Shown here piece by piece: positions 1 through 8,841 of a stretch of DNA of 64,000 bases. The DNA lies in NCBI GenBank assembly GCA_014208095.1, contig JACHMT010000002.1, positions 744,001 through 808,000 of the forward strand. The letters run 5' to 3'. This stretch comes from Actinospineispora eucalypti (GTDB lineage Bacteria > Actinomycetota > Actinomycetes > Mycobacteriales > Pseudonocardiaceae). The translations under genes and the position numbers were made by a program. Below the pieces are notes generated by a model that saw only the letters and a list, made by a program, of their open reading frames with translations, was not told the origin of the DNA and searched no databases. The number at the start of each line of letters is the position of its first letter. Position 1 is the stretch's first letter.

Positions 1-354
1 CGCCAGCTCCACGCCGATGCCCAGGCACGGCCCCTGGGCGGCCAGGATCACCGGCTTCTCCACCGCCTCGATCCGGTCGAACAGCTCGTGCAGCCCCCGG
101 TAGGCCCGGCGGAAGTCGCTGCCCCGCACACCGGGGCCGGTGTCCCCGACAGGCAGCGCGGTGATGTCGGCGCCCGCCGTGAAGTACCGCCCCGCCGCGG
201 TGATCACCAGCGCTCCGGCGTCGTCCCGATCGGCCAACTCGGCCACCGCGGCCCGCAGCCCGTCCAGCATGTCGCCGGTCACCGCGTTGAGCTTCCGGTC
301 ACGGGTGAGGCGGACGGTGAGCACACCGCCCGCCTCCTCCCGCGCGAAGTTCAC
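1..354 (-). CDS. enoyl-CoA hydratase/isomerase family protein (partial)
   Basis: N-terminal 118 codons of a crotonase-fold protein that runs off the left edge. Crotonases hydrate or isomerise enoyl-CoA thioesters in fatty-acid and related catabolism. The translation begins VNFAREEAGGVLTVRLTRD, the family's first beta strands, and contains YFTAGADI, the first oxyanion-hole motif, and later GPCLGIGVELA, the start of the second. The GTG start overlaps the TGA stop of the upstream SDR gene (GTGA), so the two are probably translationally coupled. The catalytic glutamates lie beyond the edge, so the reaction cannot be fixed. Confidence 0.85.
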   Translation of the reverse strand, partial: MNFAREEAGGVLTVRLTRDRKLNAVTGDMLDGLRAAVAELADRDDAGALVITAAGRYFTAGADITALPVGDTGPGVRGSDFRRAYRGLHELFDRIEAVEKPVILAAQGPCLGIGVELA

Positions 355-1121
355 TTCGGGGGCATGCGGATCGCGCCGTCCAGGCGGATCGTCTCGCCGT
401 TCATGTAGTCGTTGGTGAGCACCTCGACCGCCATCGAGGCGAACTCGTCCGCCGTGCCCAGCCGGTTCGGGTAGACCACGCTCTGCCCGAGCTGCGCCTT
501 GAACGCCTCGGCCTTCTCCCCCGTGCCGTAGATCGGGGTGTCGATCAGGCCCGGGGCGATGGTGTTCACCCGGATCCCGTGCCGGGCCAGGTCGCGGGCC
601 ATCGGCAGGGTCATGCCGACCACGCCGCCCTTGCTGGCCGAGTACGGGGTCTGCCCGATCTGGCCGTCGAAGGCGGCGGCCGATGCGGTGTTCAGGATGG
701 CGCCGCGCGAGGTGCCGTCCGCGAGTGGTTCGGTCTTGGCCATCGCCGAGGCCGCCAGCCGGGCGCAGTTGTAGCTGCCGACCAGGTTCACCCGGATCAC
801 GAACTCGAACTGCTCCAGCGGGATCGGGCTCAGGTCCCGGCCGATGATGCGCGCGGCCCGGCCGAGGCCGGCGCTGTTCACCAGCACCCGCAGCGGACCC
901 ATCTCGGAGGCCGCCTCCACCGCCGCCTGCACCTGCGCCTCGTCGGCCACGTCCGCCTTGACGAAGTCGCCGCCGATCTCCTGGGCGACCGCCTTGCCCG
1001 CCTCCTCGTTCAGGTCGAGCACCACCACCTTCGCGCCACGCCGCGCGAGCAACCGCGAGGTCGCCTCGCCGAGGCCGGAGGCGCCACCCGTGACGATCGC
1101 CGAGGCACCCGAAATGTCCAT
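351..1121 (-). CDS. SDR family oxidoreductase, 3-hydroxyacyl-CoA dehydrogenase type
   Basis: 256-residue classical short-chain dehydrogenase. It shows the Rossmann motif TGGASGLG near residue 12, the NSAG motif near residue 87, the catalytic serine in NTASAAAF and the YSASK catalytic Tyr/Lys pair. The overall pattern, including the long insert after RIIGRDL, resembles type-2 3-hydroxyacyl-CoA dehydrogenases (HSD17B10-like), which oxidise 3-hydroxyacyl-CoA to 3-ketoacyl-CoA with NAD. It is the first gene of a leftward operon with the enoyl-CoA hydratase, the two consecutive steps of a beta-oxidation-like route. A 10-bp palindrome lies just upstream. Confidence 0.88.
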   Translation of the reverse strand: MDISGASAIVTGGASGLGEATSRLLARRGAKVVVLDLNEEAGKAVAQEIGGDFVKADVADEAQVQAAVEAASEMGPLRVLVNSAGLGRAARIIGRDLSPIPLEQFEFVIRVNLVGSYNCARLAASAMAKTEPLADGTSRGAILNTASAAAFDGQIGQTPYSASKGGVVGMTLPMARDLARHGIRVNTIAPGLIDTPIYGTGEKAEAFKAQLGQSVVYPNRLGTADEFASMAVEVLTNDYMNGETIRLDGAIRMPPK

Positions 1122-1139
1122 GGCCGAGGATCCTTTCTC

Positions 1140-1149
1140 CGAACGTTCG
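1140..1149. promoter_or_regulatory. palindrome CGAACGTTCG upstream of the SDR operon
   Basis: Perfect 10-bp palindrome 18 bp before the SDR start codon, in the 261-bp gap to the RsbW-like gene. Placement and symmetry suit a TetR-type operator for the beta-oxidation-like operon. This is inference; no cognate regulator is adjacent. Confidence 0.35.
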
Positions 1150-1382
1150 TTAAACCCGGGTCAGCTCACCACACCCGGCCCGATCTTGCGCGGCGACTCC
1201 CACCGTTGGGCGGCCGGGGTACACCGCTGGGCGCGGACACGCCCTCGGCGCCGCGTCCGTCACACCGGTCGACGTACGTTCGGCGAGAATTTCGTCACGG
1301 CGCGTTAGTTCAGCGCCAGAAATGGGCACCCTCGCGGTGATGCCAACAGGCAGACACGGTGTCGATGTTCCCGGGAGGCCGC

Positions 1383-1856
1383 GTGACCGCGCTGACTTTC
1401 CACGATGTGTTGCCCGCCGACGCGTGGGCACCCCGCCGGGTACGGCACCGCCTGCGCGCCTGGCTCGAGGAGCTGTGCTGGCCGGGCGACGACGCCGACG
1501 ACCTCATCCTGGCGGTCAACGAGGCGGTCTCGAACGTCGTCGACCACGCCTACCCCGCCGACGAGATCGGCTTCGTGTGGGTGGACGCCAGCCTCACCGA
1601 CGCCCCGGACGGCTCGCCCCGGCTGTCCGTGATCGTCGCGGACAACGGCCGGTGGCAGGAGCCGGCCAGCGACCCCGGCTACCGCCAGCGCGGCATCCGG
1701 CTGATGCGCGGGGTGACCGAGTTCCTGCACATCGACGGCGGCCACCGCGGTACCCGGGTGGAGATGACCAGCCAGCCCAGCCAGCGGGTGGACCTGCCCG
1801 ACCCCGCGCCGCTGACCAGCTCGGACGAAGTTTGGCGCAGCACGTCGTCCGCGTGA
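1383..1856 (+). CDS. ATP-binding protein, RsbW-like anti-sigma factor kinase fold
   Basis: About 157 residues with a GHKL ATPase fold. The N-box is seen in AVNEAVSNVVDHAY, the G1 box in VADNGRW and a G2-like segment in RGIRLMRG. In Actinobacteria such stand-alone HATPase_c_2 proteins bind anti-anti-sigma factors or sigma factors and control stress or developmental regulons. No partner gene lies nearby. The GTG at 1383 is chosen because GGGAGG precedes it at 1373-1378; an in-frame GTG at 1359 would add eight residues but has a poor ribosome binding site. Confidence 0.8.
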   Translation: MTALTFHDVLPADAWAPRRVRHRLRAWLEELCWPGDDADDLILAVNEAVSNVVDHAYPADEIGFVWVDASLTDAPDGSPRLSVIVADNGRWQEPASDPGYRQRGIRLMRGVTEFLHIDGGHRGTRVEMTSQPSQRVDLPDPAPLTSSDEVWRSTSSA

Positions 1857-1889
1857 GACAAGCCACAGCGGCATCAGTACCCTGGAGAC

Positions 1890-2183
1890 ATGGGACAACG
1901 AGAACACATGACCGTGGTCCCCGCCCTGGTGGGGCTACCGGCCACGGCCGCGCACGACAAGGCACTGGACGCGCATCTGCTCGCTGTGGACCAGGACCCC
2001 AGCCACAAGGCCTCGGTGGTCGGCACGGTGACCGCACAGGACCCGGCGGCGGGTAGCTACCTCGAGCCCGGACACAAGGTGCTGATCTGGGTCAGCACCG
2101 GCCCCTCCGACGACGGCGGAGGCGGCGGCAACCAGCCATTACCCACCGGTCCCGCCCCGAAGGCGCCGGCCGGCGCCAAGTAG
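1890..2183 (+). CDS. small PASTA-domain protein
   Basis: 97 residues carrying one PASTA repeat (from about VVPALVGLPATAA to VLIWVSTGP) and a low-complexity Gly/Pro tail. PASTA domains normally sit outside the membrane on Ser/Thr kinases or penicillin-binding proteins and bind muropeptides or beta-lactams. Here there is no kinase domain, no signal peptide and no membrane segment, so the protein should be cytosolic and its ligand is unknown. A second ATG at 1908 is possible, because the GGAG before 1890 is unusually close to the start. Confidence 0.75.
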   Translation: MGQREHMTVVPALVGLPATAAHDKALDAHLLAVDQDPSHKASVVGTVTAQDPAAGSYLEPGHKVLIWVSTGPSDDGGGGGNQPLPTGPAPKAPAGAK

Positions 2184-2191
2184 CGCGCGGG

Positions 2192-2647
2192 TCAGGGCGC
2201 TTCCGCGACCGCCTTGATGCGTTCCAGGGTGGCCTGGATGTTCTTCCGGTTGTAGCGCCCGCGCCGGCGTCCCGCGAGCGCCCAGTACGCCTTGGTGAAC
2301 GGCGACTCGACCAGGGCGAAGGACTCGGTGACGTCCGCCCCCTCGCCGCTCGGCTCGAACCGGTAGTGCCAGGTGTTGATCGGTTTGTCCCCACCCAGCA
2401 CGTCGAAGCCGAACTCCCGGCCCGGCTCGCAGGCGGTGATCCGGCAGACCGTCCAGTACACCGGCCCCCGGCCGTTGCGCTTCACGTGGCCCCGGAACCG
2501 CACCCCCACCGCCGGCCCGGTCGCGCCGTCCAGCCACTCCGCCTCGAAGGTCTCCGGGCTGAACCTGCCCGTGTTGGTGATGTCGGAGACCAGCTCCCAC
2601 ACCCGCTCGGGCGTCGCCGCCATGTGCATGGTCACCGAGTCGCGCAC
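2192..2647 (-). CDS. SRPBCC family protein (START-like/polyketide cyclase fold)
   Basis: 151 residues beginning VRDSVTMHMAATPERVWELV, the typical first strand and helix of a START-like ligand-binding fold, and ending in the long C-terminal helix AYWALAGRR...LERIKAVAEAP. Such proteins bind hydrophobic ligands in a helix-grip cavity and may act as cyclases or carriers; the ligand here cannot be predicted. The GTG start at 2647 is preceded by AGGAGGT with 6-nt spacing. It lies 26 bp downstream of the RDD gene on the same strand and may be co-transcribed with it. Confidence 0.82.
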   Translation of the reverse strand: MRDSVTMHMAATPERVWELVSDITNTGRFSPETFEAEWLDGATGPAVGVRFRGHVKRNGRGPVYWTVCRITACEPGREFGFDVLGGDKPINTWHYRFEPSGEGADVTESFALVESPFTKAYWALAGRRRGRYNRKNIQATLERIKAVAEAP

Positions 2648-2673
2648 CCTGCTACCTCCTGTTTCGGGTCGGG

Positions 2674-3489
2674 TCAGTGGGGAAGCACGAAGCCGCCGCT
2701 CTCCTCGCCGGCCGGCGCCCGGCGCTGTTCGGGCACGGCCGGCACCGGTCCGCTCAGCGCGCGGTCCCGACGCACGACCAGCACCGCGGTCAGGTATGCC
2801 TCCGGCGGGGTGTCGCCCGGCGGGGGCGGGCTCACCACTGCGGCCACCTGGCTGGCCAGGTCGTGGGCCAGCGCGTGCCGGCGGCCCGGGTCCAGCTGTC
2901 CGGCCCGGCCCAGGAACTGGCGCACCCGCAGCGCCAGGGCGTCCGGCAGGCCGGCCAGCTGCAGCGCCTTCGCCCAGTCGGCCAGCGGTGCCGGCATGAC
3001 CAGCTCCGCCTGCTCCGGCATACCCTGGCGCTCGCGCACGACCAACGTGCCGGCGAGCATGTCGCCGACCCGCCGGCCCCGTTCGGAGAGCAGCGAGGTC
3101 AGCACGCCGATCACCCCGGTGGAGCCGCTGGCCACCCCGAAGTCCACGATCAGCCCGCCCAGGCCCCGGGCCAGTGCCTGGCGGAACCGGATCGGGCCGC
3201 CGTCCTCGCGCACCACGCGCAGGCCCATGGCCATCTTGCCCAGGGTGCGGCCCCTGGTCAGCGTCTCCATGGTCACCGGGTAGCCGACGAAGACCCCCAC
3301 GTACACGGCCAGGCCCACCGCGGCGGCCATCGCCGGGTCCCCCTCGATCCCGGGCAGCGCCACCAGCAGCAGCGCCACGACCACGGGACACATGACCAGC
3401 AGGTCGATGCCGAAGGCGACCGCACGGCTGGGCAGCTTGGCCGGCCGCAGCTCCAGCACCACGGCTTCGCCGGTGACGAGATCACTCAC
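2674..3489 (-). CDS. RDD family membrane protein
   Basis: 271 residues. The N-terminal half carries the RDD domain: the opening region AKLPSRAVAFGIDLLVM, two or more hydrophobic helices, then TRGRTLGKMAMGLRVV and the third polar-flanked segment. The C-terminal 100 residues are soluble and Pro-rich. RDD proteins are small integral membrane proteins, some implicated in ion exchange. The gene is divergent from the SpoIIM-like gene with only about 35 bp between starts, an arrangement common in Actinobacteria and pointing to a shared membrane-related function. Confidence 0.85.
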   Translation of the reverse strand: MSDLVTGEAVVLELRPAKLPSRAVAFGIDLLVMCPVVVALLLVALPGIEGDPAMAAAVGLAVYVGVFVGYPVTMETLTRGRTLGKMAMGLRVVREDGGPIRFRQALARGLGGLIVDFGVASGSTGVIGVLTSLLSERGRRVGDMLAGTLVVRERQGMPEQAELVMPAPLADWAKALQLAGLPDALALRVRQFLGRAGQLDPGRRHALAHDLASQVAAVVSPPPPGDTPPEAYLTAVLVVRRDRALSGPVPAVPEQRRAPAGEESGGFVLPH

Positions 3490-3524
3490 GCGCGCTAGTG
3501 TGCCCGCTCGGAAGGGTTGGCGGA

Positions 3525-4520
3525 ATGGATATCGACGCGTATGTCGCGCGACACCGCCCCGACTGGGGACGGCTAGACGAGCTGCTCCGCCGCCGGTCGC
3601 TGACCGGCGCCGAGGCCGACGAGCTGGTCGCCCTGTACCAGCGGGCCGCGACCCACCTCTCCACCGTGCGGTCCAGCTCGCCGGACCCGGCGCTGGTCGG
3701 CTGGCTGTCCTCGCTGGTCGCCCGGGCGCGCGCGGCGGTGACCGGTGCGCACAGCCCGGCCTGGCGGGACGCGGCCCGGTTCTTCCTGGTCGGGTTCCCC
3801 GGCGCCTGCTACGCGACCCGCCGCTGGGCGCTGGCGGTGGCGGCGGTGATGCTGCTGGTGGCCTGGGTGGCCGGCGCCTGGGTGGCCGGCGACCCGCGGG
3901 TACGGTCCAGCCTCGCCACCCCGGAGCAGATCCGCCGGCTGACCGAGCACGACTTCGCGGCGTACTACTCGTCCGCGCCGGCCGGCTCGTTCGGCGCGCA
4001 GGTGTGGACCAACAACGCCTTCGTCGCCGCCATCTGCCTGGTCTCCGGGATCCTGCTGCTGCCGGTGGTCTGGGTGCTGCTGCAGAACGCGGTGAACGTC
4101 GGCGTGACCGCTGGGCTGATGGCCGCCGCCGACCGGCTGGACGTGTTCTTCGGCCTGATCACCCCGCACGGCCTGCTCGAGCTGACCATGGTGTTCTTCG
4201 CCGGCGGCGCCGGCCTGCGCCTGGGCTGGACACTGGTCGACCCCGGGCCGCTGCCCCGGCGCGCGGCGGTGGCGGCGCGCGGCCGGGCCACCGTGGGGAT
4301 GGCGCTGGGCATCGGGCTGGTGTTGCTGGTGGCCGGTGCCATCGAGGCCTTCGTGACCCCGTCCGGCCTGCCCACCTGGGCGAAGATCGTCATCGGGGCG
4401 CTGGCCGAAGGTCTCTTCCTCGGCTACGTCCGGGTGTTCGGCCGGCGCGCGGCGCGGGCCGGGGAGACCGGCGACATCGCCGCCGAACAACGCGGCGACA
4501 CGGTTCCGACCGCTGGTTAG
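3525..4520 (+). CDS. stage II sporulation protein M-like membrane protein
   Basis: 331-residue integral membrane protein of the SpoIIM/DUF95 family. A soluble N-terminus rich in Arg and Leu precedes five to six hydrophobic helices, with the conserved stretch ITPHGLLELTMVFFAGGAGL near residue 210. In Bacillus SpoIIM acts in engulfment, but non-sporulating actinomycetes also carry this family beside RDD and DUF58/MoxR genes, so a general envelope role is more likely. The ATG at 3525 is preferred over a GTG at 3498 because GGAAGGG precedes it. Confidence 0.85.
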   Translation: MDIDAYVARHRPDWGRLDELLRRRSLTGAEADELVALYQRAATHLSTVRSSSPDPALVGWLSSLVARARAAVTGAHSPAWRDAARFFLVGFPGACYATRRWALAVAAVMLLVAWVAGAWVAGDPRVRSSLATPEQIRRLTEHDFAAYYSSAPAGSFGAQVWTNNAFVAAICLVSGILLLPVVWVLLQNAVNVGVTAGLMAAADRLDVFFGLITPHGLLELTMVFFAGGAGLRLGWTLVDPGPLPRRAAVAARGRATVGMALGIGLVLLVAGAIEAFVTPSGLPTWAKIVIGALAEGLFLGYVRVFGRRAARAGETGDIAAEQRGDTVPTAG

Positions 4521-4650
4521 GGGCCTTCCGCCACGGCCGACGACCACGTCCTTGGAGCACGGCCGCGACGCCTCGGGCCTGTGACAATGTGCGCCTCGGC
4601 GAGCGTCGGCGCGGTTGGTCGGCGGGGCGTTTCATGGTCAAGTAGCGGTG

Positions 4651-4680
4651 AGAGACAGTTTGACGACCGGAAACGTCTCT
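4651..4680. terminator. probable bidirectional terminator hairpin
   Basis: Inverted repeat AGAGACAGTTT, 9-nt loop, AAACGTCTCT with one bulged base. It lies in the 259-bp gap between the convergent SpoIIM-like and DUF58 genes, where a terminator serving both strands is expected. There is no U-tract, as is usual in this GC range. Nothing else was recognised in 4521-4779. Confidence 0.5.
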
Positions 4681-4779
4681 TGCTGCGACATGACCATGAA
4701 CCCGGGGCCGAGCACATCCCGGCCACCGCGACCAGACTGAAGCCTGACCACACGAGGCCGTTCGCCGACAAACCTCACG

Positions 4780-6072
4780 TTAGAGCTTCCCCGTGGACTT
4801 CAGGTCCAGGTAGGCGTCGGCCACCCGGGGCGCGAGCTCTTCGGGTGGTGCGTCCACCACGATCACGCCGCGCCGGCCGAGCAGCCGGGCGGTGTGCGCC
4901 CGCTCGGCCAGCGCCCGTTCGGCGGCGGCCGCCTGATACACCGACGCGAGGTCACCCCGGCCGGCGGCCAGCTCGGCCACCGAGGGATCGGCCACCGAGG
5001 CCACCAGCACCCGGTGCCGGTGCACCAGCGCGGGCAGCCCGGGCAGCAGCCCGGCCTCCACCGGCGCCGGGTCCAGCCCGGTGAACAGCACCACCAGCGA
5101 CCGGCGCGGCGTCCGCGTCAGCACGGTGCTGACCAGGCCGGACACGTCGGTCTCCACCAGCTCGGGGCGCACCGGCGCCATCGCGTCCACCAGCGCCGGC
5201 AGCAGTGCACCCCGAGCGACCCCGGACACGCTCGCCCGCACGGCCCGGTCGTAGGCGAGCAGGTCCACCCGGTCGCCGGCCCGGGAGGCCAGCGCGGCCA
5301 GCAGCAGCGCGGCGTCCATCGCGGCGTCCAGCTTCGGCTGGTCGCGCACCCGGCCGGCGGCGGTGCGCCCGGTGTCCAGCACCAGCAGCAGGTGCCGGTC
5401 CCGCTCCGGGCGCCAGGTGCGCACGACCAGGTTGGTGGACCGCGCGGTGGCCCGCCAGTCGATGGCCCGCACGTCGTCGCCCAGCACGTACTCCCGCAGC
5501 GAGTCGAACTCGGTCCCCTGGCCCCGAACCCGCACCGCCGAGCGCCCGTCCAGCTCACGCAGCCGGGCCAGCCGCGACGGCAGGTGGCGCCGGGATGTGA
5601 ACGGCGGCAGCGCGCGGACCGTCCACGGCACCGCCCGGCCGCGCTGCCGGGCGGCCAGCCCGAGCGGCCCGACCGACCGCACGGTCACCCGCGACGCTTC
5701 CCGGTCTCCCCGGCGGGTCGGCCGCAGGGTCAGGGTGAGCCGGCGGCGCTCCCCCGGCGGGACGTGCAGCCGGTGCCGGTCCTCCACGACGCCCGCGCTG
5801 GGCGGCCAGGCGTCCCGCAGCACGCCGCGCAGCGGGCGCCGGGACGGGTTGCCCACGACCAGGTGCACGGTGGCCGTCTCACCCAACCGCACCGAGGTGT
5901 CCCCCGACCGGCTCAGCCGCAGCGCCGCCACCGGTGCCGCCAGCGCGACGTCCACCAGCACCGCGAGCAGCAACAACGCCTGGACCGCCGCGAAGGCCGA
6001 CCACCCCGGCGCCGCCCCGGCCACCAGCGCGCCGAGCACGGCCAGCAGCGCGGTGCGCCCGGTGACGGCCAC
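4780..6072 (-). CDS. DUF58 domain-containing protein
   Basis: 430 residues: two N-terminal membrane helices (about 1-50), a beta-rich middle, the DUF58 core motif ending in LGDDVRAIDWRATARS near residue 215, and a VWA-like C-terminal region (LLLVLDTGRTAAGRV, then VVLFTGLDP). DUF58 proteins pair with MoxR AAA+ ATPases and are thought to help mature or assemble membrane or metal-containing complexes. The GTG start lies 2 bp after the MoxR stop, so it is co-translated with MoxR. Confidence 0.88.
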   Translation of the reverse strand: MAVTGRTALLAVLGALVAGAAPGWSAFAAVQALLLLAVLVDVALAAPVAALRLSRSGDTSVRLGETATVHLVVGNPSRRPLRGVLRDAWPPSAGVVEDRHRLHVPPGERRRLTLTLRPTRRGDREASRVTVRSVGPLGLAARQRGRAVPWTVRALPPFTSRRHLPSRLARLRELDGRSAVRVRGQGTEFDSLREYVLGDDVRAIDWRATARSTNLVVRTWRPERDRHLLLVLDTGRTAAGRVRDQPKLDAAMDAALLLAALASRAGDRVDLLAYDRAVRASVSGVARGALLPALVDAMAPVRPELVETDVSGLVSTVLTRTPRRSLVVLFTGLDPAPVEAGLLPGLPALVHRHRVLVASVADPSVAELAAGRGDLASVYQAAAAERALAERAHTARLLGRRGVIVVDAPPEELAPRVADAYLDLKSTGKL

Positions 6073-6074
6073 GG

Positions 6075-7046
6075 CTAGCGGGGCACCGGGACGGCGCCGA
6101 GCACCCCGTCCAGCACACCGTCCGCGCCCACCCCGTCCAGCTCGGCCTCCGGGCGCAGCCGCAGCCGGTGCCGCAGCACCGGCCGGGCCAGCGCCTTCAC
6201 GTCGTCCGGGGTGACGTAGTCCCGCCCGGCCAGCCAGGCGGCGGCGCGGCTGGCGGCCAGCAGCGCGGTGGCCGCCCGGGGCGAGGCGCCCAGCGAGACG
6301 GCGGCGGAGCCCCGGGTCGCCCGGCACACGTCGACCAGGTACCCGAGCACCTCCTCGGCCACCGTCACCCGGCGCACCGCATCCCGGCCGGCGGCCAGCT
6401 CCGCCGCCCCGGCCACCGGGCCCACCCCGGCGGCGGCCAGGTCGGCGGGGTCGAAGCCGGCCGCGTGCCGGCCCACGATGTCCAACTCCTCGTCCCGCTC
6501 GGGCAGCGGCATGGTCAGCTTCAGCTGGAACCGGTCCAGCTGGGCCTCGGGCAACGGGTAGGTGCCCTCGTACTCCACCGGGTTCTGCGTGGCGACCACC
6601 AGGAACGGGTCGGGCAGCGGCCGGCCGACCCCGTCCACCGACACCTGCCGCTCCTCCATCGCCTCCAGCAGCGAGGCCTGGGTCTTCGGCGGGGTGCGGT
6701 TGATCTCGTCGGCAAGCAGCAGGTTGGTGAACACCGGGCCGGCCCGGAAGGAGAACTCGGCGCCCCTGGTGTCGTACACCAGCGACCCGGTGACGTCCCC
6801 CGGCATCAGGTCGGGGGTGAACTGGACCCGCTTGCTGTCCAGCGTCAGCCCCCGGGCCAGTGCCCGGACCAGCAGGGTCTTCGCCACGCCCGGCACGCCC
6901 TCGATCAGCACGTGCCCCCGGCAGAGCAGCGCGACCACCAGTCCGGTGACCGCGGCGTCCTGCCCGACGACGGCCTTGCCCACCTCCTGGCGCAACGCGT
7001 GCAGCGCGTCCCGCGCGGCGTCGGTCGAGACGGTCTCGGGTGTCAC
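6075..7046 (-). CDS. MoxR family AAA+ ATPase
   Basis: 323 residues. Walker A is GVPGVAKT near residue 46, Walker B is LLADEINRTPPKTQ near 105, and sensor 1 lies in VVATQNPVEYEGTYPLPEAQ; the C-terminal lid domain is present. MoxR ATPases act as chaperones for VWA-domain partners, and DUF58 is encoded directly after it. The GTG start overlaps the TGA of the DUF4350 gene (GTGA). Length and motifs are normal and the ATPase should be active. Confidence 0.92.
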   Translation of the reverse strand: MTPETVSTDAARDALHALRQEVGKAVVGQDAAVTGLVVALLCRGHVLIEGVPGVAKTLLVRALARGLTLDSKRVQFTPDLMPGDVTGSLVYDTRGAEFSFRAGPVFTNLLLADEINRTPPKTQASLLEAMEERQVSVDGVGRPLPDPFLVVATQNPVEYEGTYPLPEAQLDRFQLKLTMPLPERDEELDIVGRHAAGFDPADLAAAGVGPVAGAAELAAGRDAVRRVTVAEEVLGYLVDVCRATRGSAAVSLGASPRAATALLAASRAAAWLAGRDYVTPDDVKALARPVLRHRLRLRPEAELDGVGADGVLDGVLGAVPVPR

Positions 7047-8212
7047 CTCTGGCGTACCTCTCGCTCTAGGGCGTCCAGCTCGTCGGCCAGGCGGACCAGG
7101 GCCGGGTCGTCCGTAGGCGCCGCACCGTACAACAGGGCTCGCAGGTCGGCCGTCGGACGGCCGGTGCGCCTGTGTACGGCGTCGACCAGCACCTCGGCTG
7201 GCTCGTCCCCGCCGGCCAAGGCGAGCCGGGCGCGCAGCCGGGCCCGGGCGGCCGCCCGCAACGCCCCGGCGGCGTGCCCCCGGTCGCCGGACCGGCGGTA
7301 CAGCCGGCCCCGGCCCTCCACCACCTCGACCGCCCGCACCGCCACCGGCAGGGGCTCGCCGACCACCGGCCCCAGCCGCCTCCCCCGCCACAACGCGGCG
7401 ACCACGGCCGCCATCGCCAGCTGGGCGGCGGCCCACAGCCAGCCGCTCGGGAGCAGTTCCAGCAGGCCCCGGCGCTGGTCCACCGGCGCGGCCTCCGGCA
7501 TCGGCAGGTACCACAGCAGCGTCGGCTTCCCGCCGAGCAGCCGCATGGCCAGCGCCGCGTTCCCCTCCTCGGCCAGGCGGTCGTTGGTCAGCGGGACCGG
7601 GGTGCCGATCACGGTGATCGTCCGAGCCCCCTCGGTGACCTGGACCAGGGCCGCGCCGGCCTCGCCCGGGTAGCACCGCACCCCCGCCGCCGCGGCGTAC
7701 AGCACACCACCCAGCTCGGCCGGGCCGGCCGGCTCCGCCAGTGCGCACGCCGGGGGCACGGTGTCCACCGGCGCGAACAGGGTTTCCTCGGTCACCCCGG
7801 GGGCCAGTCCGGCCAGCACCTCCCGGCCCGGGTCCACCAGCAGCAGGTTCGCGGCGGACCGGCGCACCGCGTCCACCTGGTGGGCCGCCAACCGCCGGGG
7901 CGCCGTCACCAGAACGGTGGTGTCCGGCCCGGCGGCGGCTACCTCGGCGCTGGTCCGCACGGCGGTCACCGCCACGCCCTCGGCCCGCAGCAGGCGCACC
8001 AGCGCGAGCGACCCCTCGGGCCGGGCCGCCTCCGGGTTCAACAGCCCGGCCGCCGGCCGGTGAGCCAGCGCCGCGACCACCAGCCCGGTGACCAGCACCA
8101 GCAAACCCACCGCGACCGGCCCCCGGGCGGATCGCCAGAGTTCCGCGCCCGCGCGCCGTGCACCGTGTCCCCCGCGCGCGCCCGCTCGGCCAGCGCGTTC
8201 CGCATTGGTCAT
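7043..8212 (-). CDS. DUF4350 domain-containing membrane protein
   Basis: 389 residues with an N-terminal membrane helix (GPVAVGLLVLVTGLVVAALA), a soluble DUF4350 domain containing PEGSLALVRLLRAEGV, and a second helix near residue 265 (WLWAAAQLAMAAVVAALW) followed by a charged cytosolic tail. This topology is typical of the protein encoded between DUF4129 and MoxR in actinobacterial blocks of this kind. Molecular function is unknown. The ATG start overlaps the DUF4129 stop by 4 bp. Confidence 0.82.
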   Translation of the reverse strand: MTNAERAGRAGARGGHGARRAGAELWRSARGPVAVGLLVLVTGLVVAALAHRPAAGLLNPEAARPEGSLALVRLLRAEGVAVTAVRTSAEVAAAGPDTTVLVTAPRRLAAHQVDAVRRSAANLLLVDPGREVLAGLAPGVTEETLFAPVDTVPPACALAEPAGPAELGGVLYAAAAGVRCYPGEAGAALVQVTEGARTITVIGTPVPLTNDRLAEEGNAALAMRLLGGKPTLLWYLPMPEAAPVDQRRGLLELLPSGWLWAAAQLAMAAVVAALWRGRRLGPVVGEPLPVAVRAVEVVEGRGRLYRRSGDRGHAAGALRAAARARLRARLALAGGDEPAEVLVDAVHRRTGRPTADLRALLYGAAPTDDPALVRLADELDALEREVRQR

Positions 8213-8841
8213 CCGACGGCGCCCACCCGTGCCTCGGGCCGGGCCCGCCGGACGGCCGCGTCCACCTCACGCAGCCGCTGGTCCATGTCCGCGGTGGCCG
8301 GCCGCCCGCCGTACCAGACCTCGTCGAAGGTACGGGACGCCGAGCGCATCGCCTCGGCGCACTCCGGCAGCTCCCGGCCCGCGGCCTCGGCTACCTCGTC
8401 GGCGGTGCGACCCGCGCGGTACGGCACGAGGTCCCGCTCCTCCAGCTCCCGCACCACCGCCCGGAACCGCTCCCGCACGGCCAGCGCCCACTCCCCGGCG
8501 GCGGCGTACCCGTCGGCCGACGCCCGGTGATCGGCGGCGGACCGCCGGGGCCGGTCGAACGGCCCCTCTCCACCGGCCACCGCGCGGCCCAGCCGGCCGG
8601 CCACCACCCGCACCGCCACCGCGACCAGCACCAGGACCACGACCAGCGCGAGCAGCCCGAGGTAGCCCCCGGCCGCGTGCGCCGCCGCGCGCTCGAACAG
8701 CTCGTCCAGCCGGTCGAACAGCCAGGTCAGCACCCGCTCCGGCAGCGAGGGCCCTTCGACCAGGTACTCGGGGCGGGCCAGCTCCCGCGCCGCCGCCTCC
8801 GCCGCCGCGTCCCGCCCGATGTCCACCGGGACCTCACTCAT
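8209..8841 (-). CDS. DUF4129 domain-containing protein
   Basis: 210 residues: a cytosolic or periplasmic N-terminus, one membrane helix (GYLGLLALVVVLVLVAVAVRV) near residue 65, and a C-terminal DUF4129 helical domain with RFRAVVRELEERDLVPYRAGRTADE. In transglutaminase fusions this domain is found next to a DUF4350/DUF58 partner. It overlaps both neighbours by a few bases in one leftward operon with DUF4350, MoxR and DUF58. No enzymatic motif is visible. Confidence 0.82.
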   Translation of the reverse strand: MSEVPVDIGRDAAAEAAARELARPEYLVEGPSLPERVLTWLFDRLDELFERAAAHAAGGYLGLLALVVVLVLVAVAVRVVAGRLGRAVAGGEGPFDRPRRSAADHRASADGYAAAGEWALAVRERFRAVVRELEERDLVPYRAGRTADEVAEAAGRELPECAEAMRSASRTFDEVWYGGRPATADMDQRLREVDAAVRRARPEARVGAVG

